Assembly (NCBI GenBank): GCA_023399215.1
Contig: JAEWQJ010000060.1
Location: 1 to 51,806, forward strand
Reading direction: 5' to 3'
Length of the DNA stretch: 51,806 bases
Origin: Methanobacteriota archaeon
GTDB taxonomy: Archaea > Halobacteriota > Methanosarcinia > Methanosarcinales > Methanosarcinaceae
Below, piece by piece: positions 21,316 to 29,909 of this stretch. The first letter of the stretch is position 1; every line of letters begins with the position of its first letter. A program made the position numbers and the translations under genes. Under the pieces are notes generated by a model that ran no database searches, had not been told where the DNA came from, and was given only the letters and a program-made list of their open reading frames with translations.

Positions 21316-21768
21316 TAATAGAAATGCAAAGGTAAGAAGTTTCCATCTGTCTATTAAGATGTTTTTAAGTTTAAGAAAAATGGTTTCCAGTGTTTCAACT
21401 CCTTTTTATTGTGTTTTTACTTTGTATTATACACTGGCACTCTATCAACAACAATCGACATTTTTCTCGACACTTAAATACTTTCACTATTCTGCCTCTT
21501 ATTTTTTCCATACTGAAACTGTTTTGGTTCCTGTATGCAGATGAGATTAAAAATATTCAAGGAATAATATTCAACAATAACACTTATCCATGTAAATAAA
21601 ACAAGAACTATATATAATCATTTTAAATTTTTTTATTTATTGGATAACTTTCTCTTTAATGTTAAAGCTCTACATTCTTGTGGTCCATATTGTTTTAAAT
21701 TAAAAAATGTCACAGTTACAAATATATAAGGATCTGATCTCACTATAAATATTAATAAAGTGTTCCCA

Positions 21769-21923
21769 AAAAAGCTCAAAAATGGCTCATTACTTTTTCC
21801 CATGCCTTATTAATGGTATGTTACTTGCCCTCAAACACGCAGAGCCGCATGATGACGTTAATCTTTTATTACCACCCCAAAAATTCCGTTAATTCGCCAA
21901 TAACTATCTTAAAACATTCCATA
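21769..21923 (+). promoter_or_regulatory. Duplicated upstream element, copy A
   Basis: 155 bp that align without gaps to 23024-23179 at roughly 85 percent by eye. Perfect shared blocks include atgatgacgttaatctttt and a 30-bp block from aattccgttaattcg to aactatctta (21892-21911 region). It lies about 310 bp before DUF7344 copy B. Non-coding on both strands; a shared control region is inferred. Confidence 0.6.
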
Positions 21924-22023
21924 AAAGTAGCTCAGATCTACTGAATTCAAGGAGTATAAACTGGAAATTTCCAATATTAATCCCACAGGTTATATCACAT
22001 TTCCAGTGATCTGAGCAAGCTCA

Positions 22024-22168
22024 ATGAGATAGTTCATCCCAAACCAATTTTTCTCAACCAGTAAAAGTTTCAGAACTATTTTCCTAGATAAGAAGCTGAT
22101 TGATCATTCCGAATCCGAAATTCTGAAACACAATTTTGGGTTCTGGGATTGGTTCTGGGATAGGCTCA
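22024..22168. mobile_element. MITE-like element (degenerate)
   Basis: The left end (gttcatcccaaacc) and right end (ggttctgggataggctca) form an imperfect inverted repeat resembling the IS5-type termini at 31594-31608. The inner part (attgatcattccgaatccgaaatt) resembles the copies at 36232, 42439 and 43127. No coding capacity. Confidence 0.5.
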
Positions 22169-22230
22169 AAGTGTTAATCCTGATTTCAGAGAGCGATACT
22201 ATAGTTTAATCTATGCTTTAGAGGGATACA

Positions 22231-22770
22231 GTGAGCGAGGCAGTAAACAATTCTCTGGAAATCAAAGCCGATATCCAGAGCCATCAAGCACAGTTATCAA
22301 AAAGTGATATTTTTGGACTCCTCCAGAACGACAGACGAAGATGTGTCCTGGAAATCCTTCGCACGCAAGGAAATCAGAGCATACGTTCTCTTTCTGAAGA
22401 AATAGCTCGCCTAGAGTCCGGCGAAGACGACCCAAAAAGCACCATCAGAAAAAGCATATATGTCTCCCTTCTCCAGACCCATATACCCAAGATGGAAAGC
22501 CTGGGGGTCGTCAACCACGACCGGGAAAATGACTTTGTAGAACTCCTCCCTGCGGCCAGTAATTTTGATATCTATATGGAAACCGTCAAGAAAGGGGATA
22601 TTCCATGGAGCCATTTCTACGTTGGCCTGAGCACCCTTGCTGTAGTCGGAAGTGTCACAATTTATTTGGGGCTTTTTGAGTTGGTTACAAGCAATCAGTG
22701 GATGCTTTTTATGAGCAGTCTTTTCATGATATCTTCGATAGCTCACATGCGCCACGTCCGAAAACTCTGA
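22231..22770 (+). CDS. DUF7344-type membrane-anchored winged-helix regulator, copy B
   Basis: A 179-residue paralogue of the gene at 17069. From SHQAQLSKSDIFG onwards the two proteins differ at only a handful of positions, and the DNA is almost identical, so the duplication is recent or the copies are kept alike by gene conversion. The wHTH core is about residues 25-120, and two helices lie near 128-148 and 155-170. The N-terminal 20 residues differ. The GTG start at 22231 has gaggga 4-9 nt upstream. It stands before the two TasA-like genes, as copy A stands before the PKD protein, suggesting one regulator per surface-protein operon. Confidence 0.85.
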   Translation: MSEAVNNSLEIKADIQSHQAQLSKSDIFGLLQNDRRRCVLEILRTQGNQSIRSLSEEIARLESGEDDPKSTIRKSIYVSLLQTHIPKMESLGVVNHDRENDFVELLPAASNFDIYMETVKKGDIPWSHFYVGLSTLAVVGSVTIYLGLFELVTSNQWMLFMSSLFMISSIAHMRHVRKL

Positions 22771-23023
22771 GCATGTTCCTTTATGCTCAAAATTCCCAGC
22801 TCTTTTTTCTCTTTTTTCCCTGAAAGTTCTTCACCGTCTCCCAATGTCGGTAATTTTCCATTAAGCTGACAGTAATCTCTTAAATTTCTGTTTTTTCAAA
22901 ATTTTCCACGCCCATTCTTGCGGCAGTTAGTTTGTGCCTTTCTCTCCCGTACCCATGCTCTTCTTCGGGTATATTAGATAAAAGTAACCGATCTTTTATT
23001 AAAAACAAAAACAGTATTGTTTA

Positions 23024-23179
23024 AAAAGCTCAAAAACAGCTCATTACTTTTTCCTACGCCTCTTTAATTGTGTGTTACTTACCCTCAAACACGCAAAGCC
23101 ATATGATGACGTTAATCTTTTGTTACCACCCCTACAATTCCGTTAATTCGCCAATAACTATCTTAGAAGATTCCATAGG
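23024..23179 (+). promoter_or_regulatory. Duplicated upstream element, copy B
   Basis: Partner of 21769-21923, here about 200 bp before the first TasA-like gene. It is followed directly by the short tandem repeats at 23187-23237. Likely contains binding sites shared by the two transcription units. Confidence 0.6.
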
Positions 23180-23186
23180 ATGAATC

Positions 23187-23237
23187 ACTCAGATGAGTAA
23201 CTCAGATGAGCACTTCAGATGAGCACTTCAGATGAGC
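23187..23237 (+). repeat. Four tandem 12-13-bp repeats in the TasA-like promoter region
   Basis: Units actcagatgagta, actcagatgagc, acttcagatgagc and acttcagatgagc in a row. They lie between the duplicated element and the start of the first TasA-like gene; a regulator binding array is possible. Confidence 0.65.
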
Positions 23238-23382
23238 ATTTCAACTCAGATTTGCTGAACTTAAATCAAACTGGAGTACCTATGTTGAACCTTTCATCGT
23301 ATCCAGCGATCCAACAGCAAAGATGAGTAGGAAAATTACAACTCAAAATTGGAAGAGGAATCAAACAAAAAGAGGTATAATC

Positions 23383-23868
23383 ATGCTTAATAAAAAAATG
23401 CTTTTAAGCGTACTCATTCTCAGTGTAGTTGCCACCGTGGCAGGCGCCGGAACATGGGCATACTTTGACAGTTCGCAGGCAGTTGATGATAACACCATAA
23501 CTTCAGGAACTCTCACACTTACTCCAGGTAGTTCTGCACTTGATGCATTTAATATTGGACCGCTTGCTCCTGGAGATTCTGGCAACGCAAAGACATTAAA
23601 TCTGGTTAATGATGGGAATCTTAATGGTTACCTCTATGCAGAGATCTCTGCAAGTGGTGAGAGTGATCTTTCGGATTTAACAACCACGATTAATGGTCAG
23701 ACAATGACTGATGGTGCAAAAATTTACCTTGGTGACCTGAGCGCCGGCGACAATATGGATATTAATATTGACTATGACTTTAAGGAAACTGGCGCTGACC
23801 AGAATGATCAGCAGGATAAGACTGTTACTTATAACATTAACTACCACCTACAGCAACTGAAAGATTAA
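23383..23868 (+). CDS. TasA/camelysin-like SipW-dependent secreted protein 1
   Basis: A 161-residue exported protein. The signal peptide MLNKKMLLSVLILSVVATVA leads into GAGTWAYFDSSQAVDDNTIT, the SipW-dependent signature (T-x-A-Y-F-x-D/S, then N-x-I/F-x-S/A-G). The mature part (LTPGSSALDAFNIGPLAPGD, LNLVNDGNLNG, YNINYHLQQL) is a beta-rich domain as in TasA and camelysin. Relatives in bacteria form biofilm fibres, and archaeal homologues form bundling pili. The ATG at 23383 has agaggt 6 nt upstream; the frame is open further up but without such a site. Asp-rich and acidic. Probably the major surface or fibre subunit, matured by the signal peptidase encoded downstream. Confidence 0.85.
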   Translation: MLNKKMLLSVLILSVVATVAGAGTWAYFDSSQAVDDNTITSGTLTLTPGSSALDAFNIGPLAPGDSGNAKTLNLVNDGNLNGYLYAEISASGESDLSDLTTTINGQTMTDGAKIYLGDLSAGDNMDINIDYDFKETGADQNDQQDKTVTYNINYHLQQLKD

Positions 23869-23986
23869 ACAAACTACCTATGTGGAACAGCCGGATCTAA
23901 AAATCCGGAACTCCACACTATTTTGCGCTGTACAACAAAACATAATGCAGTAATAAATGGTGAACATTATATCGGCAGGGGTAACG

Positions 23987-24541
23987 ATGTTCAACAAAAG
24001 AACACTTATAAGTATACTCATGCTTGGGGTAGTTGTGTCTATTGCAAGCGCTGGAACATGGGCATACTTTGATAGCTCACAATCTGTTACTAGTAACTCC
24101 ATTACGACTGGAAGGTTAGGATTTGAGATAATTAACCTAGCTTACAATAATCCACCGCAGCTTGTACCAATGACAGCAGTGAATGCAACTCCAGGCGATG
24201 TGGACGTTAGGTTAAATCCTATTCCAACTTATGTTCGTAATACTGGCTCAATCGATGGTGTACTATCTTTAGAGATAATACCAGATGCCAGTGACAATGG
24301 TGAATTATCTGAAAACCTTGTGGTTAAGGTATCGACTAAACCCTATCCAGGTAAAGGAAAAGTTGTAACTCTCTGGGATAAAGGTCCTACTGGATCAAAG
24401 GAGATACGCGATCTCGATGTTGGCGATGATGATCTTACTCTTTACTATATATATTCGTTTCCAGATACCGGTAGCCCGCAAAATGAATTACAAGGTGAGA
24501 TTTTTAAATTCAATGTTAAGTATTCCTTGGTTCAAAAATAA
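23987..24541 (+). CDS. TasA/camelysin-like SipW-dependent secreted protein 2
   Basis: A 184-residue exported protein starting MFNKRTLISILMLGVVVSIA and continuing SAGTWAYFDSSQSVTSNSIT, the same signal and cleavage region as the preceding gene. The mature domain is different (FEIINLAYNNPPQLVPM, a VRLNPIPTYVRNTGSIDGVL core, KFNVKYSLVQ end), as expected for a minor or partner subunit. aggggt at about 23977-23982 supports the ATG at 23987. It follows protein 1 by 118 bp and is probably co-transcribed with it. The role as filament subunit, anchor or protease-like camelysin is not decided by the sequence. Confidence 0.83.
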   Translation: MFNKRTLISILMLGVVVSIASAGTWAYFDSSQSVTSNSITTGRLGFEIINLAYNNPPQLVPMTAVNATPGDVDVRLNPIPTYVRNTGSIDGVLSLEIIPDASDNGELSENLVVKVSTKPYPGKGKVVTLWDKGPTGSKEIRDLDVGDDDLTLYYIYSFPDTGSPQNELQGEIFKFNVKYSLVQK

Positions 24542-24865
24542 AAATTTAGGGTTTGACAACTATAGTCAAGTCAGCAATTAATTGCATTTGTCAGAATGTT
24601 CCTATGATTGTTGTTCTGGTCTTTGCGCATAAATCTGCTGTTGACTATAATTTCTTTTATTGAGAACAGGTACTTCAAAATGGTACATGAAGTTGCTAAT
24701 TTTACGGCAAAAAATAGATAGTCTAAGGCAGAAACCCTTAACTTACTAATTTTAAACTATTATTGAAAAATCACTCTTAAAACTTATTGTAAATATATAT
24801 TATTAAAAATAAGCTGATAACCTGTTGGCACACAATATGAAAAATATAGATAATTTTTTTTGATA

Positions 24866-25318
24866 ATGCTGATATTTGTGTCCTTGCCAATTATCTGCAC
24901 TATGATTCCTACTGGGCCAGTCAAATTCATGACTGTAACAGGAAACAGTATGGAACCAACTATAACAGAAAGCAATATAATTGTAGTAAATACTTTGGAA
25001 ACCCAGCCAAATGTTGGGGATATTGTATCCTATTACCATATATTCGGTAAAAATCAGAGATACATAGTTACTCACAGGATAGTCAAAGTTGTAGATGAAG
25101 GGTACATAACTCAGGGGGATGCATACACCAAACCTGACGGTTATACGGTAGCTCCTGAAGATCTGGTAGGAACTCTGTTTTTTAAAATCCCATACATTGG
25201 GTTACTCGTTCATATTGCAAGCACTAAAAAGGGGTTTTTAGCACTCGTGATCTTTCCTGCGGTTATATTGATCATGCAAGAAGTATCCAATATTATTGGA
25301 CAAATTAAAGAGAGATAA
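24866..25318 (+). CDS. ER/SipW-type signal peptidase I, short form, possible N-terminal frameshift
   Basis: A compact signal peptidase. Counting from the TTG at 24860 (152 residues), catalytic Ser30 lies in VTGNSMEPTI, His72 in YIVTHRIVKV and Asp87 in ITQGDAYTKPDG, followed by GTLFFKIPYIG and a C-terminal helix near 124-143. It sits after the two TasA-like genes and is the likely dedicated processing enzyme. The N-terminal helix is short. An ATG at 24837 (MKNIDNFF) would supply a normal start, but it is out of frame because of a run of eight T at 24854-24861; nine T would join it to LIMLIFVSLPII. This may be phase variation, a mutation or a sequence error. Region 24542-24836 holds no gene. 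Confidence 0.82.
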   Translation: MLIFVSLPIICTMIPTGPVKFMTVTGNSMEPTITESNIIVVNTLETQPNVGDIVSYYHIFGKNQRYIVTHRIVKVVDEGYITQGDAYTKPDGYTVAPEDLVGTLFFKIPYIGLLVHIASTKKGFLALVIFPAVILIMQEVSNIIGQIKER

Positions 25319-25344
25319 TGCCCTCACAAAATTTATGGTGTATC

Positions 25345-25510
25345 TTATAGTATTCGTAAGTTTTGATTCAGGTCTTCTTTTGTTACACCTTCTCTAAAGA
25401 GTCTTTCTATAGAAATATTCCTTAAAAAATCAGGATAAAGGCACAAATGTTGATCTATGAAACCAGGACCATTGAGTACCATGGCAAGGATGAAAACTAA
25501 GCTGCGTCCG
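25345..25510 (-). pseudogene. Transposase remnant (IS1634 family, DUF4277-like N-terminal region)
   Basis: The minus-strand frame reads SLVFILAMVLNGPGFIDQHL, then CLYPDFLRNISIERLFREGV and TKEDLNQN. This is the conserved N-terminal pattern of DUF4277/IS1634 transposases (AMVLNGLGF, then a LYxFPxFF-like run, then a GEGxxxExLND-like run). The rest of the element is missing. It sits between the second signal peptidase and the transporter operon, at the likely edge of a rearranged segment. Confidence 0.6.
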
Positions 25511-25722
25511 AAGGAAGTATGTGAAATCATCGAGTTCTTTTTGAGTGTCTGCGTGTGGCTGGAACAGCGTTTCCGGGTCTGCAAAAACTGAAAAAAATAT
25601 TTTGCTCTGACCGACTACACCAACCCCGAATACTGTGACCGGCTTCATGGCAACACGGGTAAGGCATGCAAGAAGACTCGACGGCAGAGCAAAAGATTGT
25701 CATTGTTGAGTCATCCGACTAC

Positions 25723-27570
25723 TTATATTGCCATGCCTTTTTTGAACTGGCTGTTGTAAAGGTTGGCATAAAAACCGCCCGCAAGAAGCAGTTCGCTATG
25801 CGTACCTGTTTCTACTACTCTTCCGCCGTCTAAGACGATAATTTTATCTGCGTTTTTGATAGTAGAAAGGCGGTGTGCGATGACAAAACTTGTTTTTCCG
25901 TGCATCAATTTGAGCAGCGCATTCTGAATAATCAGCTCTGTCCGTGTATCGATTGAAGAAGTCGCTTCATCTAGTATCAACACAGAAGATTGTGCGATCA
26001 TCGCTCTCGCAATACTGAGCAATTGCCGCTGTCCCTGTGAAAGGTTACCGCCATTGTCGGTAAGGATCGTATCATAACCCTGTGGCAGTTGCATAATAAA
26101 GTCATGGGCATGTGCCAGCTTTGCTGCCTGTTCAACTTCTTCGTCTGTTGCTGTCAGCTTGCCGTAGCGGATATTCTCGCGTATAGTGTCCGAAAAGAGA
26201 AACGTATCCTGGAGTACCATCGAAATGGACTGCCGCAGACTCTTTCGAGTAATGGCATTTATATTCTGTCCATCAATATAGATTGCTCCGTCATCAATGC
26301 CATAAAACCTGGTGAGAAGATTGATAATGGTTGTTTTCCCTGCGCCCGTAGGGCCCACAATGGCAATCGTCTGACCTTTTTTCGCAGAAATCGTTGCTTC
26401 TTTAAGTACAGGCTTACCCGGTATGTATGAAAAATTAACGGATTCTATTTCCACGTCGCCTTCAATATTTTGAATGTCTCTGGCATTATCCGCGTCCTTT
26501 TCTTTTTCTTCGTCCATTACCTCAAACACTCGCTCTGCGCCTGCAAGGGCTGACTGAATAGTGCTAAAAAGGTTGAGAATATTGTTGATCGGCTGGGTAA
26601 AATTACGCATATAGAGCAGAAAAGAAAATATTACGCCGACAGTGATTCCTGCAAATTCATTTATTATTAAAATACCGCCGCAGACCGTGATAACCAAATA
26701 GGTCAGATTATTGATAGTGTTATTCACCGGTCCCATAACACTGCTTATCGCCTGTGCTTTCATAGAACCGGAGACAAGCTTTTCATTGATTTCCTTGAAG
26801 TGATCCTCTACTTCCTTTTCTCGGGAAAAGACCTTAATAACTTTTTGGCCGGAGACCATTTCCTCGATGTATCCGTTAAGCCGTCCAAGCTCATATTGCT
26901 GCTCCTTAAAAAACTTCTGGGACTTTACGGCAAGGACTTTTGATGTAAAGAACATCAGAGGCATTGTCAGCAGCCCGATTAGCGTAAGCAGAGGGCTGAG
27001 CAACAGCATCGCTATCAACATACCAACAACGCTGACGACGCCGGAAAAAAGCTGCACGACACTCTGTGAAAGTGTAAGGTTGATATTGTCAACATCGTTT
27101 GTCAGGCGGCTCATGAGGTCCCCGCTTGAATGGGTATCAAAATACTTGAGGGACAGCTTTTGCAGGCTGCTGAAAAGATCGCTTCGGATATTAGCCGAAG
27201 TTTTCTGAGCAACACGGATCATCAGAGAATTTTGCATGTAAGTAGAAAAAACCGAAACAAGGTAAATGAGAATCATGACAATACATATGCGAGCAAGTCC
27301 GGCAATATCTTTTTTAGATATGAACTCGTCGACCGCGTACCCATTTAGTTGAATGCCGATAATGGTGATCACTGTTGTAACAAGAGCACAGAAAAAAACG
27401 ATGAGCAATGTGCGCCGCCATTTGCCAAGGTACATAATAATGCGTTTGAGTGTTCCCTTTACGTCCTTGATTTCCGTTTTTTCCCTGTGAAGAAAAGCGC
27501 TCGGTCCCCCTGCAGGGCGGCCTGTAATATTATGAGGTATATTATGAGGCAGCACGTTATTCTGTGACAC
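25723..27570 (-). CDS. Heterodimeric ABC exporter, subunit with complete ATPase site residues
   Basis: A 615-residue half-transporter: six transmembrane helices (about residues 50-340) then an ATPase domain with Walker A GPTGAGKTT, signature LSQGQRQLLSIARA, Walker B VLILDEATSSID and the switch His in FVIAHRLS. The GTG at 27570 is supported by aaggaggt inside the end of the upstream gene, which it overlaps by 14 bp. The LSQGQ signature with a normal catalytic Glu is typical of one half of heterodimeric multidrug exporters such as TM287/288 or LmrCD. The partner is the next gene upstream. Marker text is bacterial (Firmicute-like), so transfer is likely. A fragment copy of its 3' end lies at 12893. 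Confidence 0.9.
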   Translation of the reverse strand: MSQNNVLPHNIPHNITGRPAGGPSAFLHREKTEIKDVKGTLKRIIMYLGKWRRTLLIVFFCALVTTVITIIGIQLNGYAVDEFISKKDIAGLARICIVMILIYLVSVFSTYMQNSLMIRVAQKTSANIRSDLFSSLQKLSLKYFDTHSSGDLMSRLTNDVDNINLTLSQSVVQLFSGVVSVVGMLIAMLLLSPLLTLIGLLTMPLMFFTSKVLAVKSQKFFKEQQYELGRLNGYIEEMVSGQKVIKVFSREKEVEDHFKEINEKLVSGSMKAQAISSVMGPVNNTINNLTYLVITVCGGILIINEFAGITVGVIFSFLLYMRNFTQPINNILNLFSTIQSALAGAERVFEVMDEEKEKDADNARDIQNIEGDVEIESVNFSYIPGKPVLKEATISAKKGQTIAIVGPTGAGKTTIINLLTRFYGIDDGAIYIDGQNINAITRKSLRQSISMVLQDTFLFSDTIRENIRYGKLTATDEEVEQAAKLAHAHDFIMQLPQGYDTILTDNGGNLSQGQRQLLSIARAMIAQSSVLILDEATSSIDTRTELIIQNALLKLMHGKTSFVIAHRLSTIKNADKIIVLDGGRVVETGTHSELLLAGGFYANLYNSQFKKGMAI

Positions 27571-29296
27571 TCAGGAGCACCTCCTTGCCAAGCTGTGAAA
27601 CGGCTATATTGCGATATACTTCGTTGCTTTGCAGTAATTCTTTATGGGTACCTTTCGCAATAACGCTGCCATGGTCAAGCATCAATATTGTGTCTGCGTC
27701 CATAACGCCGGAGATACGCTGCGCAATGACAATTACCGTGTTTTCCTTCATCTTTTTTGCAATTTCAAACCGCAGGTGAGCTTCGGTCGAAAGGTCAACT
27801 GCGCTTGTGGAATCATCAAAAATCAAAATTTTTGGCTTTTTCAGAAGAGTTCTTGCAATGGAAAGGCGCTGTTTCTGCCCACCTGAAAAGTTTTTGCCTC
27901 TTTGTTCAACTTGACTTTGTAATTTGTAAGGGAGGGCTTGAATAAAATCTTCTGCCTGAGCAGCTTGAAGGCTATCCCATATTTCCTCTTCGTCTGCTTC
28001 TTCATTACCAAAATTCATATTTTCTTTAACCGTTCCCTGAAAAAGGACATTTTCCTGCAGCACGATCCCGATACTGCTACGCAGGTACTGTACTGGTATG
28101 TCCTTAACATCACAACCTCCGATCAGGACCTGTCCACAGGTTGCCTCATACAGCCGCGGAATCAGACTTACAACTGAGCTTTTTCCTGAGCCGGTAGCTC
28201 CGATAATACCTACTGTCTGTCCTTCCTTTAACAGGAACGACAAGTTTTTCAGAACATATTCTCCACTTTCGCCGTATTTGAAACTGACATTTTTGAACTC
28301 AATGTCATAATTCTCTGGCAATACGGGAGAATTACACTCCTTAATACTCGTTTCGCAGTCCAAAACCTCTTTTATACGACCTGCAGATGCCTGTGCGCGT
28401 GAAATGTTTATAATCATGTTGACAAGCATTATCAGAGAGTTTGTTATCTGCACAAGGTAATTGACAAACGCCATTATCTTGCCTGTTTCAATATTTCCGG
28501 AAACGACCATATTGCCTCCGAACCACAGGATGGCAACCACGCTCAGATTCATAACCAGAGTAGCTATCGGCATCAGCGTAAAGGTCAGGTTCTGTGTCTG
28601 TATGCTTTTTTCTGTAAATTCTGTATTCACTTTGCTGAAAAGCGCATTCTGTTTGTCTTCTAAATTAAAGGCTTTTATAACACGTACACCCAGCAGATTT
28701 TCACGCATGATGGTATTAACTTTGTCAAGCCAGAGCTGCATCTGTGTGTAAAGCGGCACTGATTTCATCATCACAAGTGCAACACAGGTGATAAGAATAG
28801 GCAGAATGATACAGAAAACAATGGCAAGACTGGGACTCAGCAAAAAGGACATAAATATGCCACCAATGCACAACAATGGTGAACGCACCATTCCACGCAG
28901 CAACATGAGAAACATGTTCTGAATTTGCGTTATATCGTTGGTCAGTCTTGTAATAAGCGACGATGTTTTGAAATGGTCAATTTCCGTATAGGAAAGCGAC
29001 TGTATTTTATGAAATAGCTCTTCTCTCAAACTCCCGGCTAACATCATAGATGCAAATGAGGCGATTACACCGCAGCCTGCGCCGCCAATTAATCCGGTAA
29101 ATGCACAAAGCACCATTTTGAAGCCTGTCGATAATATATATCCCATATCTCTGTTTTGAACACCTATGTCCACAATATTTGACATAAGCCTGGGTTGTTG
29201 GAGGTCCATGAAAACCTCTATTAACATCAAAAGAGGAGCAAGTATAGAATAAATCAGAGTTATGCCCTTAAGATTTTTTTTAATAAGTTGAAACAT
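27557..29296 (-). CDS. Heterodimeric ABC exporter, subunit with degenerate catalytic site
   Basis: A 579-residue half-transporter with six transmembrane helices (about 15-300) and an ATPase domain. Walker A is GATGSGKSS and the signature is FSGGQKQRLSIART. The Walker B region ends ILIFDDSTSAVD, with Asp in place of the catalytic Glu, and the switch reads VIVIAQRIS with Gln replacing the usual His. Both changes are typical of the non-hydrolysing half in heterodimeric exporters, so it should pair with the 615-residue subunit to export drugs or lipids. It is first of the two ABC genes after marR, 70 bp downstream of it. Confidence 0.9.
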   Translation of the reverse strand: MFQLIKKNLKGITLIYSILAPLLMLIEVFMDLQQPRLMSNIVDIGVQNRDMGYILSTGFKMVLCAFTGLIGGAGCGVIASFASMMLAGSLREELFHKIQSLSYTEIDHFKTSSLITRLTNDITQIQNMFLMLLRGMVRSPLLCIGGIFMSFLLSPSLAIVFCIILPILITCVALVMMKSVPLYTQMQLWLDKVNTIMRENLLGVRVIKAFNLEDKQNALFSKVNTEFTEKSIQTQNLTFTLMPIATLVMNLSVVAILWFGGNMVVSGNIETGKIMAFVNYLVQITNSLIMLVNMIINISRAQASAGRIKEVLDCETSIKECNSPVLPENYDIEFKNVSFKYGESGEYVLKNLSFLLKEGQTVGIIGATGSGKSSVVSLIPRLYEATCGQVLIGGCDVKDIPVQYLRSSIGIVLQENVLFQGTVKENMNFGNEEADEEEIWDSLQAAQAEDFIQALPYKLQSQVEQRGKNFSGGQKQRLSIARTLLKKPKILIFDDSTSAVDLSTEAHLRFEIAKKMKENTVIVIAQRISGVMDADTILMLDHGSVIAKGTHKELLQSNEVYRNIAVSQLGKEVLLSVTE

Positions 29297-29366
29297 AAAT
29301 GTATCCTTTCGCTGTTTTGTAATTATTCAAAATGATAACGTTGTCCCTTTTTTACAATGACAGTGA

Positions 29367-29816
29367 TTATTGAGAGCACTCATCGCTCCAATCTTTCGAT
29401 TCTTTCAAGTCCAGCGTATCAAGACTTTTACACAGCTTTGAGGTAATTGCAAGCATCTTTTCGATCTCTTCTTCCGAGATTTCCTTGAACACGATATCTG
29501 TAAATTTTTTCATAAATTCTTCTTCGGACCTGACCGCGTCTTCAACAATTTCCCTGCCTTTATTTGTCAGGTAGATGTGCATTGACCTCTGATCCTTTCC
29601 ATCCCTTTTACGCAAAATAAGATTAAGTTGCTCCAGCCTTCCGAGCGCTTCCGTCATAGACGAAGGGCGCATATCCATTTGTTCCGCAAGGTCCCGCTGG
29701 ATAATTCCTTCATTTTTCGCGATTAACTGCAGCAATTTTGACTGCCCGAAGAATAGGCTGCGTTTGTGTTCTGTCCTATGAGAAAAACGATGCATTTGCC
29801 TGCTTAGACGGTTCAA
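29367..29816 (-). CDS. MarR-family transcriptional regulator of the ABC exporter operon
   Basis: A 149-residue winged-helix regulator: LFFGQSKLLQLIAKNEGIIQ, recognition region QRDLAEQMDMRPSSMTEALG (residues about 47-66), LEQLNLILRKRDGKDQR and SMHIYLTNKGREI wing. It ends with an acidic dimerisation helix. It heads the marR-ABC-ABC operon and most likely represses it until a substrate binds. The called start is TTG at 29816 with no clear ribosome binding site; the frame is open three more codons to a CTG after an in-frame stop. A palindrome at 29890-29909 lies upstream. Bacterial character like the ABC genes. Confidence 0.88.
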   Translation of the reverse strand: MNRLSRQMHRFSHRTEHKRSLFFGQSKLLQLIAKNEGIIQRDLAEQMDMRPSSMTEALGRLEQLNLILRKRDGKDQRSMHIYLTNKGREIVEDAVRSEEEFMKKFTDIVFKEISEEEIEKMLAITSKLCKSLDTLDLKESKDWSDECSQ

Positions 29817-29889
29817 CGTATTATACAGCTATATAACGTTCTGATCATGCATTCGGCTACCTCTAAACTGTGTTATTTAGGGATCTAAT

Positions 29890-29909
29890 ATATTTAGGTA
29901 CCTAAATAT
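29890..29909. promoter_or_regulatory. Palindromic operator candidate for MarR
   Basis: A perfect 20-bp palindrome, atatttaggtacctaaatat, 75 bp upstream of the marR start. A second imperfect copy of the same theme (tatttagggatctaata) lies next to it at 29873-29889. MarR dimers bind such palindromes; binding here is inferred. Confidence 0.6.
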
